A stretch of DNA of 5,815 bases from an uncultured Lachnospiraceae bacterium (GTDB taxonomy: Bacteria > Bacillota > Clostridia > Lachnospirales > Lachnospiraceae): contig CALWEE010000117.1 of NCBI GenBank assembly GCA_944376975.1, forward strand, positions 1-5,815. The letters are read 5' to 3'. Positions 1 to 3,749 of this stretch are shown here, one piece after another; within the stretch, counting starts at the first letter, position 1, and each line of letters starts with the position of its first letter. The position numbers were made by a program, and so were the translations under genes. The notes under the pieces are model-generated. The model made no database searches. It was not told the origin of the DNA and worked only from the letters and a program-made list of their open reading frames with translations.

Positions 1-327
1 ACTGTCCGGCGTCATCTCCATCATGCCGTCAGGCGTGGCGTATAAAACAAGGTTTTCATTGTCGTCCCAGTACAGCCTGGAATTGACGCGGGCGACCATG
101 TTCAGGTCCATGTAAACCTGGCCATCCTGGCCGATACCTCTGGCGTCCTGCATCTCATGGTTGAGCATGATCGCGTATTCTCCATCGGCAAGGCCATAAA
201 CTTCGTTATAATCTACGGTCCCTGTCTCGGACCGCAGCTCGTCCACCATATCGCACCCGGTCAGCGCGAAGATAACAGTCATGGCGAAAACGCATAACAT
301 CCCCCAAGATCTTCTCAGTTTTTTCAT
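1..327 (-). CDS. Secreted lipoprotein, N-terminal fragment (possibly GH18-type cell-wall protein)
   Basis: Seen: an open frame of 109 codons reads leftward from an ATG at 327-325 and leaves the window still open. Residues 1-24 form a lipoprotein signal peptide: a basic start (MKKLRRS), a hydrophobic stretch, and the lipobox LTGC with the acylated cysteine at residue 25. The mature part continues with GEYAIMLNHEMQD (about 50-62), GQVYMDLNMVA (about 70-80) and RLYWDDNENLVLYATPDGMM (about 84-103). A purine-rich ribosome site (AAGGATAAGG) lies just upstream. The protein should be anchored to the outer face of the membrane. From memory of the family, the pattern 'short strand, QVY-hydrophobic, RxYWDxxENLLxYxTP' resembles the N-terminal domain of Lachnospiraceae glycoside hydrolase 18 / copper-amine-oxidase-like surface proteins. 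That link is inference, because the catalytic domain would lie outside the window. The gene is divergent from mecA and is served by one or two upstream promoters. Confidence 0.8.
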   Translation of the reverse strand, partial: MKKLRRSWGMLCVFAMTVIFALTGCDMVDELRSETGTVDYNEVYGLADGEYAIMLNHEMQDARGIGQDGQVYMDLNMVARVNSRLYWDDNENLVLYATPDGMMEMTPDS

Positions 328-420
328 ATGTGTTACCTTATCCTTCCATTTCTTTCTGTAGGTTTTCTGTCTGTACACATATATGTTCCCGCCGGTAAAA
401 ACAAAAAAGACGCTCAGGTC

Positions 421-473
421 GACAGGCTCCGGCGCGGTCATATATAGCTCATTGTACCACATCGGAGCCTGTC
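421..473. repeat. 11-bp perfect inverted repeat straddling the lipoprotein promoter
   Basis: GACAGGCTCCG at 421-431 is exactly complementary to CGGAGCCTGTC at 463-473, with 31 bp between them. On the minus strand the right arm fills most of the -35/-10 spacer, and the left arm falls about 15-25 bp downstream of the expected start of transcription. The placement fits a pair of operator half-sites or an RNA/DNA hairpin controlling the lipoprotein gene. The arms and positions are seen; the regulatory role is inferred. Confidence 0.6.
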
Positions 474-479
474 AGGCAA
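451..479 (-). promoter_or_regulatory. Proximal sigma-A promoter of the lipoprotein gene
   Basis: On the minus strand the -35 box is TTGCCT (479-474), followed by a 17-bp spacer and the -10 box TACAAT (456-451). A TGG just before the -10 gives it extended -10 character. Transcription should start near 443-445, leaving a leader of about 115 nt before the ATG at 327. The right arm of an inverted repeat lies inside the spacer. Confidence 0.65.
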
Positions 480-682
480 ATGTAGAATTTCCGACACAGT
501 CGGCACATGCGCAGCAGCCGGTCCATGCGACGATATTCTGCATCTGACACAGATAAGACCACCCGGCAGGATCAGCGCGTATACATGATACAAATAAAAA
601 ACAGCTTCTTTGGGAATATTATTGAGGAAATCTCAGAATGGCACTCAGAAATGAGATCTGCCCGGAAATCTTACCTGTTTTG

Positions 683-711
683 ATTATATCAGAGCCGTCA
701 AAGCCGGGCAA
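683..711 (-). promoter_or_regulatory. Strong distal minus-strand promoter
   Basis: TTGCCC (711-706), a 17-bp spacer and a consensus TATAAT (688-683), with TGA directly before the -10 (extended -10). It is one of the best promoter matches in the window, yet no open reading frame starts within 300 bp downstream. Transcription would begin near 676. It therefore drives either a long leader to the lipoprotein gene or a short noncoding RNA ending at the six-U run at 601-596. Confidence 0.65.
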
Positions 712-727
712 CACCAATCCATCGACC

Positions 728-781
728 TTTTTTGACACGCTCCGGGCCGGCAGCCCCGCGCCGTCCGGCCCTCAAAAAAAA
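728..781. repeat. GC-rich hairpin with T-tract and A-tract outer arms between divergent promoters
   Basis: The inner stem is GGGCCGG (744-750) with CCGGCCC (765-771). The outer stem is TTTTTTGA (728-735) with TCAAAAAA (772-779). On either strand the U run precedes the hairpin and the A run follows it, which is the reverse of an intrinsic terminator. The A tracts lie upstream of the mecA -35 box (793) on the plus strand and of the distal promoter -35 box (711) on the minus strand, where UP elements are found. The segment may thus serve both divergent promoters; this role is inferred. Confidence 0.5.
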
Positions 782-792
782 TACCAAATCAC

Positions 793-821
793 TTTACAGT
801 TTCCATGGCTGTGAGTATACT
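793..821 (+). promoter_or_regulatory. mecA promoter
   Basis: TTTACA (793-798), a 17-bp spacer and TATACT (816-821). An A-rich stretch at 774-789 directly upstream could act as an UP element. The expected start is near 828, giving a leader of about 30 nt that contains the ribosome site AAAGGGGTG (846-854), five bases before the mecA ATG. Confidence 0.65.
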
Positions 822-859
822 GTATGTAACCGGGACTCTCTCCGTAAAGGGGTGATTTT

Positions 860-1648
860 ATGAAAATAGAAAGAATAAATGAAAATCAGATCCGCTGTAC
901 ATTGAATAAAGACGACCTGACAGACCGGGAGATCAAACTGAGCGAGCTGGCTTACGGCTCTGACAAAGCCCGGAAGCTTTTCCGCGATATGATGAACCAG
1001 GCTTCCACCGAAGTGGGTTTTGAAGCGGACGATATCCCGCTCGTTATCGAAGCCATCCCCGTTTCAAGCGAATGTATCATCCTTATCGTCACCAAGATCG
1101 AAGACCCGGATGAACTGGATACACGCTTTGCCCGGTTTTCTCCATCCCGCTTCACCGCCGATGAAGAAGACGATGACAGGGACGGCGACAGCGACGACGT
1201 CACCTATCGGGGCGCCGACGACATACTGGACCTTTTCAAGAAGATCAGCGAAGAACTGATCGTCAAGGAGATCTCCAAAGACGAATCCGGCATTCCTCTC
1301 CCGGACCGGAAGGCTGCCGACCCGGCGGCGGAAAAGACCGCCTCCATGGACCTGACCCGGGTCTTTTCTTTCCGCGGCCTGTCCGACGCGTGCCGGTTCT
1401 GCCAGATCATATCGGCTTTTTACAAAAGCCCCAGCGTTCTTTACAAGAATCCGGTTTCCGGCAATTACTGCCTGGTGCTCACAAAAGGAAAGCTGAGCCC
1501 GGAAACCTTCAACAAAGTCTGCAATATCGCGGTGGAATACGGCGAGTGCATGCCGACGGGCACCGCGTCGCTGGCTTACTGCGCCGAACATTTTCCGGTG
1601 ATCATCAGCCGTCAGGCTGTCCAGAAGCTGGCTTCTGTCGGATCCTGA
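860..1648 (+). CDS. mecA: MecA family adaptor protein
   Basis: MecA adaptors are cytoplasmic. They bind substrates, in Bacillus the competence factor ComK among others, through the N-terminal domain, and bind and activate ClpC through the C-terminal domain. Seen: the N-terminus MKIERINENQIRCTLNKDDL and the following segment up to LIVTKIEDPDEL (about 1-87) match the MecA N-domain pattern, which starts M-x-IERINE in B. subtilis. A low-complexity acidic linker follows (DEEDDDRDGDSDD, about 101-113, running to about 163). The C-domain runs from RVFSFRGLSDACRF (about 168) to FPVIISRQAVQKLASV (about 260). At 262 residues it is longer than B. subtilis MecA (about 218), mostly because of the linker. 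The start is supported by AAAGGGGTG five bases upstream and by a good promoter. With no competence genes in view, general ClpC-dependent proteolysis is the safer role; the actual substrates are unknown. Confidence 0.93.
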   Translation: MKIERINENQIRCTLNKDDLTDREIKLSELAYGSDKARKLFRDMMNQASTEVGFEADDIPLVIEAIPVSSECIILIVTKIEDPDELDTRFARFSPSRFTADEEDDDRDGDSDDVTYRGADDILDLFKKISEELIVKEISKDESGIPLPDRKAADPAAEKTASMDLTRVFSFRGLSDACRFCQIISAFYKSPSVLYKNPVSGNYCLVLTKGKLSPETFNKVCNIAVEYGECMPTGTASLAYCAEHFPVIISRQAVQKLASVGS

Positions 1649-1653
1649 TCTTA

Positions 1654-1674
1654 ACGGGCAAGACTCTGGCCCGT
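1654..1674 (+). repeat. Short hairpin just after mecA
   Basis: ACGGGC (1654-1659) pairs with GCCCGT (1669-1674) around a 9-base loop, beginning 5 bp after the mecA stop codon. There is no U tract. It probably forms part of the mecA 3' end together with the larger hairpin at 1682-1731. Confidence 0.4.
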
Positions 1675-1681
1675 ATGTCAA

Positions 1682-1731
1682 AAGGAGGGCGTCCCCTCAA
1701 GTCATTTCATGACTTTTGGGACGCCCTCCTT
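1682..1731. terminator. Two-tier hairpin, probable mecA / opposite-strand terminator
   Basis: The outer stem is a perfect 14 bp: AAGGAGGGCGTCCC (1682-1695) with GGGACGCCCTCCTT (1718-1731). An inner stem AAGTCAT (1699-1705) with ATGACTT (1709-1715) closes a 3-base loop. The U tract is weak on the plus strand (TT then GTC) and better on the minus strand (TTTT then GAC). It may therefore stop transcripts from both sides, or mainly one crossing the noncoding array from the right. The 5' arm contains AAAGGAGG, a full Shine-Dalgarno match, buried in the stem. Confidence 0.55.
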
Positions 1732-1759
1732 GTCATGGATGGGCGGTTCCATTTTGACG

Positions 1760-2070
1760 CCCGTGCGGAATACAGATATGACGGATGGATCTGTGATAGA
1801 TCCAAATAAAGCCGTCTTTTTGAGCCGCTTGCACGGATGAAAATGGATACTTTTGAGATGAAACCGTGTCTTTTTGAGGACTGGACGGATCAGAAACATG
1901 GTTCAGATGATGTAACCGTGTAACAACAGCGACTCGCACGGTTATATCAGGAAATTTCCCTGAGGAACCGTGACCTCCCGAAAAAAAGACGGTCAGAAAA
2001 TGAAATTTTGCCCTGGCAGCCGTCAAGATGCGGCAAAAGTACGGTTGCTCGGGCAAAAAACACAAAATAA
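1760..2070. repeat. Degenerate ~52-bp periodic array of CCGT...ACGG inverted half-sites
   Basis: CCGT occurs at 1761, 1812, 1864, 1916, 1968 and 2020 (steps 51, 52, 52, 52, 52). Its reverse complement ACGG occurs at 1781, 1833, 1885, 1938, 1989 and 2041 (steps 52, 52, 53, 51, 52). Each unit is thus CCGT, 16-18 variable bases, ACGG, then about 27 variable bases. Flanking bases are partly conserved (A/G before CCGT, G/C after it, A/T after ACGG). The best palindrome is in unit 4, TAACCGTG (1913-1920) with CACGGTTA (1937-1944). Units 2 and 3 also share TCTTTTTGAG. A weak seventh copy may begin at 2071 (GCCTG). Since 52 is not a multiple of 3 and no frame has a ribosome site, it is not a coding repeat. 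Half-sites are 21 and 31 bp apart, about two and three helical turns, so all lie on roughly one DNA face. A multi-site protein-binding array or a chain of RNA hairpins are both possible. I do not recognise the family. Confidence 0.75.
1947..1963. repeat. A/T-centred palindrome inside array unit 4
   Basis: TCAGGAAATTTCCCTGA is a near-perfect palindrome with one extra C in the right half. It lies just after the ACGG half-site at 1938 and is the only strong palindrome in the variable part of the array. It could be a separate operator; no function can be assigned. Confidence 0.4.
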
Positions 2071-2115
2071 GCCTGAAACAGCCTTCATTCCGGCGCCAGA
2101 TCCCCATAGATCCCC

Positions 2116-2148
2116 GGTCCCGGAGGACCCTTACGCGCCGCCAGGCGC
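2116..2148. repeat. Two small GC hairpins between the array and the DUF1858 terminator
   Basis: GGTCC (2116-2120) pairs with GGACC (2125-2129) over a 4-base loop, and GCGCC (2135-2139) pairs with GGCGC (2144-2148) over another 4-base loop. Just upstream, GATCCCC is directly repeated at 2099-2105 and 2109-2115. No U tracts follow. Nothing else is visible in 2071-2150. Confidence 0.35.
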
Positions 2149-2155
2149 ATCGATA

Positions 2156-2206
2156 AAGGGGCTGCTGCCCCGGCAGATCATCTATCTGCCAGGGCAGCAG
2201 CCCCTT
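2156..2206 (-). terminator. Terminator of the DUF1858 gene
   Basis: A perfect 15-bp outer stem, AAGGGGCTGCTGCCC (2156-2170) with GGGCAGCAGCCCCTT (2192-2206), continues after one mismatch into a 7-bp inner stem, GGCAGAT (2172-2178) with ATCTGCC (2184-2190), over a 5-base loop. Read on the minus strand it starts 10 nt after the stop codon and is followed by TTTAT, so the U tract is short but the stem is very stable. The design is the same two-tier type as the hairpin at 1682-1731. Confidence 0.75.
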
Positions 2207-2216
2207 CGCTTATATC

Positions 2217-2426
2217 TTACTTTTCGTTTCTCGCGAGGAACTTATTGATCTCTTCTACGAGAGCCGCGGGATCGATCCCGTGCACATAAGCCGCTTCTTC
2301 GATCGTCTCGCCCTGAGATGACGGGCATCCCAGACAGTGCATGCCGATCCCCATCAGGATGGGCGCCACGCCGGCATCAATATGGAGCAGATCGCCGATC
2401 ATCGTATCCTTCGTTACCTGTGCCAT
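2217..2426 (-). CDS. DUF1858 domain protein with CxxC redox motif
   Basis: A small cytoplasmic protein of 69 residues. Seen: MAQVTKDTMIGDLLHIDAG at the start, then MGIGMHCLGCPSSQGETIEEA (about 25-45) with cysteines 31 and 34 in a CLGC motif, and a C-terminal helix (DPAALVEEINKFLARN). This pattern (a hydrophobic I-G-D-L-L segment, then G-M-x-C-x-x-C-P-x-x-x-x-E-T-I-x-E-A) is typical of DUF1858, also called the hybrid-cluster-protein-associated redox disulfide domain. Members are thought to act as small thiol/disulfide or metal-binding partners in anaerobic redox chemistry, but the exact reaction is not established. The start is fixed by AAGGAGG (2442-2436), 9 bases upstream of the ATG. It has its own promoter and terminator, so it is monocistronic, and it is divergent from a ferredoxin, which supports a shared redox context. 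Confidence 0.88.
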   Translation of the reverse strand: MAQVTKDTMIGDLLHIDAGVAPILMGIGMHCLGCPSSQGETIEEAAYVHGIDPAALVEEINKFLARNEK

Positions 2427-2479
2427 GATTTCCTTCCTCCTTATTTCCTGTTGAAATCACAAGATTTTCCAATTTCTCT

Positions 2480-2508
2480 ATTATAATACAACCTTCGGGC
2501 ATTGACAA
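2480..2508 (-). promoter_or_regulatory. Promoter of the DUF1858 gene
   Basis: TTGTCA (2508-2503), a 17-bp spacer and consensus TATAAT (2485-2480) on the minus strand. Transcription should start near 2473, leaving a leader of about 47 nt with AAGGAGG. Confidence 0.75.
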
Positions 2509-2537
2509 GACCATAGCCCGCTCTCTGTCCTATTATG

Positions 2538-2552
2538 TGATGATTTTCATCA
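2538..2552. promoter_or_regulatory. Fur/FNR-like palindromic operator between divergent redox genes
   Basis: TGATGATTTTCATCA is an inverted repeat (TGATGA / TCATCA) in an A/T-rich setting. It fits the 7-1-7 layout of Fur-family boxes (consensus TGATAAT-N-ATTATCA) with a few mismatches, and its TGAT/ATCA ends also recall FNR/CRP sites. It ends 8 bp before the ferredoxin -35 box and lies 29 bp upstream of the DUF1858 -35 box, so it could control both genes. The palindrome is seen; the identity of the regulator is inferred. Confidence 0.45.
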
Positions 2553-2560
2553 TTTTATAC

Positions 2561-2589
2561 TTGTATATTCAATTCTTTTGTATTACAAT
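2561..2589 (+). promoter_or_regulatory. Ferredoxin promoter
   Basis: TTGTAT (2561-2566), a 17-bp spacer and TACAAT (2584-2589), with an expected start near 2596. The surrounding 100 bp are markedly A/T rich. A palindrome directly upstream of the -35 suggests regulation. Confidence 0.6.
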
Positions 2590-2631
2590 AAACTTGTACA
2601 TTGATCATATTTTATAAGGAGGTTTTCGATC

Positions 2632-2802
2632 ATGGCATATAAAATTACAGACGCTTGCGTTTCTTGTGGTTCCTGCGCCGGTGAGTGCCCGGTAGGCGCT
2701 ATCTCCGAAGGCGACGGCAAATACGAGATCGACGCTGCTGCATGTTTAGACTGTGGTTCCTGCGCGGCTGCGTGCCCGACTGGAGCGATCGAACAGGAAT
2801 GA
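2632..2802 (+). CDS. 2[4Fe-4S] clostridial-type ferredoxin
   Basis: A 56-residue cytoplasmic electron carrier. Seen: MAYKITDACVSCGSC at the start and two cluster motifs, C9-x2-C12-x2-C15-x3-C19-P and C38-x2-C41-x2-C44-x3-C48-P, with the usual internal pseudo-twofold symmetry (VGAISEG and TGAIEQE after the motifs). All eight cluster cysteines are present and the length is normal for the family. It should carry two low-potential [4Fe-4S] clusters and serve enzymes such as pyruvate:ferredoxin oxidoreductase or hydrogenase; the partner cannot be told from here. The start is fixed by AAGGAGG (2616-2622), 9 bases before the ATG. Codon use (many GCT, GGT, TGT, GTT) differs from the C-ending preference of its neighbours, which suggests high expression. 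It has its own promoter and a strong terminator. Confidence 0.96.
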   Translation: MAYKITDACVSCGSCAGECPVGAISEGDGKYEIDAAACLDCGSCAAACPTGAIEQE

Positions 2803-2812
2803 TCTTTACCAG

Positions 2813-2844
2813 AAAAGCCCCCGTTATAAACGGGGACTTTTTTT
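2813..2844. terminator. Bidirectional intrinsic terminator for ferredoxin and the MerR gene
   Basis: The stem CCCCGTT (2819-2825) with AACGGGG (2829-2835) has a 3-base loop. It extends after one mismatch through AAAG (2814-2817) with CTTT (2837-2840). The plus strand ends in seven T (2838-2844). The minus strand gives TTTT after the stem. The hairpin lies 10 bp after the ferredoxin stop and about 30 bp past the end of the convergent merR-type gene, so it serves both. Confidence 0.88.
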
Positions 2845-2872
2845 GTTGCCGATATATCCTGCTGCCCGCGGC

Positions 2873-3547
2873 CTAATGCCGGAACAGACGGAACCGTTTC
2901 CGCTTGTTCATCTTTGTCGGCGTATAGGGCGGAAGTTTGGCGGCGGCCGCCTCCCGGAAACCTTTCTGACGGCTCCGGATCGCTTCATCCAGCCGTCTGA
3001 ACCGTTCTTCGTCCCGGTCTTCCCTGGCCCGCATCATCGCGTCCATTTCCCTCAAGACTCTTTCCGACACCTGCTCGGTCAGCTCCCTCTCCAGCGTCAG
3101 ATTATTCTCCCGTAGCGCGCAGGCCACGATGCTGTCCATGATATATTTGAAATGGCTCATCTTCTCGGATGCGCTAAGGGCGGGGACGTCTTCTGTCTTC
3201 TCGGCGACGGCCGGCGTTTGGGCGACCGCGTTTTCCGCTTCCCCCTCATCTTCAGGTTCCGGCGCGTACCTGGCCCGGGCCTGATCCAGAGGGATGATGT
3301 TCGTATCTTCAGCCGACTCTTCTTCCATCGTCTCAAGGACCGACTTGATCGCTTTCAGCTGAAAGCCTTTTTCTTTCAGGGCCCGGATGCGGTTGAAGAT
3401 CCGGATCTCCCTGTCCGTATAGTATCGATGCCCCATCTCGTTCCGGGGGATCGTCAGTTTCAGTTCATCTTCCCAGTATCGGAGCACATGGGATTCCACG
3501 TTCACCAACTTCGCGGCGTCTGATATCGTATAACGCGTCTCTTCCAT
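2873..3547 (-). CDS. MerR-type helix-turn-helix transcriptional regulator
   Basis: A 224-residue DNA-binding protein. Seen: the N-terminal winged helix-turn-helix YTISDAAKLVNVESHVLRYWE (residues 6-26), then the wing RNEMGHRYYTDREIRIFNRI (35-54) and a helix ALKEKGFQLKAIKSVLE (56-72), all typical of MerR. A low-complexity acidic/alanine linker covers about 75-128. The C-terminal part (about 129-200) is rich in charged residues and likely coiled coil, with REDRDEERFRRLDEAIRSRQ resembling the DUF3967-like tails of some MerR-type proteins. The tail is basic (KMNKRKRFRLFRH). No metal-binding cysteine set is present (one Cys, residue 143), so this is not a metal sensor. The ligand and targets are unknown. 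Start choice: a longer frame begins at a GTG at 3562, but GGAGGT (3560-3555) would lie inside it and is ideally placed 7 bases before the ATG at 3547. It has its own promoter and follows dnaB in the same direction. Confidence 0.85.
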   Translation of the reverse strand: MEETRYTISDAAKLVNVESHVLRYWEDELKLTIPRNEMGHRYYTDREIRIFNRIRALKEKGFQLKAIKSVLETMEEESAEDTNIIPLDQARARYAPEPEDEGEAENAVAQTPAVAEKTEDVPALSASEKMSHFKYIMDSIVACALRENNLTLERELTEQVSERVLREMDAMMRAREDRDEERFRRLDEAIRSRQKGFREAAAAKLPPYTPTKMNKRKRFRLFRH

Positions 3548-3553
3548 TAAAAA

Positions 3554-3607
3554 TACCTCCACCTTGCCTTTTGATCTTCCAGTTAAGATTATAGCAAAAT
3601 GGAGGTA
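3554..3607. repeat. 8-bp inverted repeat across the MerR gene start region
   Basis: TACCTCCA (3554-3561) and TGGAGGTA (3600-3607) are perfect reverse complements. One arm covers the ribosome site of the regulator gene; the other lies inside the -35/-10 spacer. MerR proteins usually bind in a promoter spacer, so this may be an autoregulatory element. The left arm would be present anyway as a Shine-Dalgarno, which weakens the case. Confidence 0.4.
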
Positions 3608-3615
3608 GATTTCAA
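3588..3615 (-). promoter_or_regulatory. Promoter of the MerR-type gene
   Basis: On the minus strand, TTGAAA (3615-3610), a 16-bp spacer and consensus TATAAT (3593-3588), preceded by TGC (extended -10). The expected start is near 3581, about 34 nt before the ATG. The regulator is thus transcribed independently of the dnaB operon, at least in part. Confidence 0.7.
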
Positions 3616-3689
3616 TTTTCCCGCCTCACAACTTCTCGACGGCGTCTTCCCTCTTACGGCCTGTCCCCCGCGGCGAAGGCCGGGAAATG

Positions 3690-3747
3690 TCGCATCGGCC
3701 TGTCCGGTTCACATAAAACTCGGAACCTGCGATATATTTACAGGCCG
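3690..3747 (-). repeat. Nested inverted repeats downstream of dnaB
   Basis: CGGCCTGT (3696-3703) pairs with ACAGGCCG (3740-3747), and GGTTC (3706-3710) pairs with GAACC (3723-3727) inside it. An alternative pairing is TCGCA (3690-3694) with TGCGA (3728-3732). The structure starts 2 bp past the dnaB stop codon. No U run follows, so it may be a 3' stability hairpin or an inefficient terminator. Nothing else is visible between dnaB and the regulator's promoter. Confidence 0.4.
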
Positions 3748-3749
3748 GA

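Noticed and set aside
421..473. Invertible (phase-variable) promoter
   Set aside because: The inverted repeat flanks only the -10 region with a 31-bp gap, too short for known invertases, and no recombinase gene is in view.
472..543. 23-residue cysteine-rich minus-strand frame (and a 25-residue one at 449-526)
   Set aside because: Neither has a Shine-Dalgarno before its ATG, and both overlap promoter elements; most likely chance.
1064..1681. 205-residue minus-strand frame opposite mecA
   Set aside because: It is a shadow of the GC-biased codons of mecA; mecA itself is a clear family match with a promoter and ribosome site.
1709..1840. 43-residue plus-strand frame after a Shine-Dalgarno-like AAAGGAGG
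   Set aside because: The AAAGGAGG is locked in a 14-bp stem, is about 20 nt from the ATG, and the protein shows no recognisable features.
1760..2070. CRISPR array
   Set aside because: The period and inverted half-sites are suggestive, but a CRISPR repeat would be nearly identical over 23-40 bp. Here only about four bases at each end are kept and no cas gene is nearby.
1733..2107. 124-residue minus-strand reading frame across the array
   Set aside because: There is no ribosome site, no family resemblance and no codon pattern. The 52-bp period does not keep frame, and it runs into a hairpin.
1970..2248. 92-residue plus-strand reading frame
   Set aside because: It spans the DUF1858 terminator and the end of that gene on the opposite strand, with no ribosome site; it is chance openness.
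3548..3562. GTG start five codons upstream for the MerR-type gene
   Set aside because: The GGAGGT ribosome site would lie inside the coding sequence; it is correctly spaced for the ATG at 3547.
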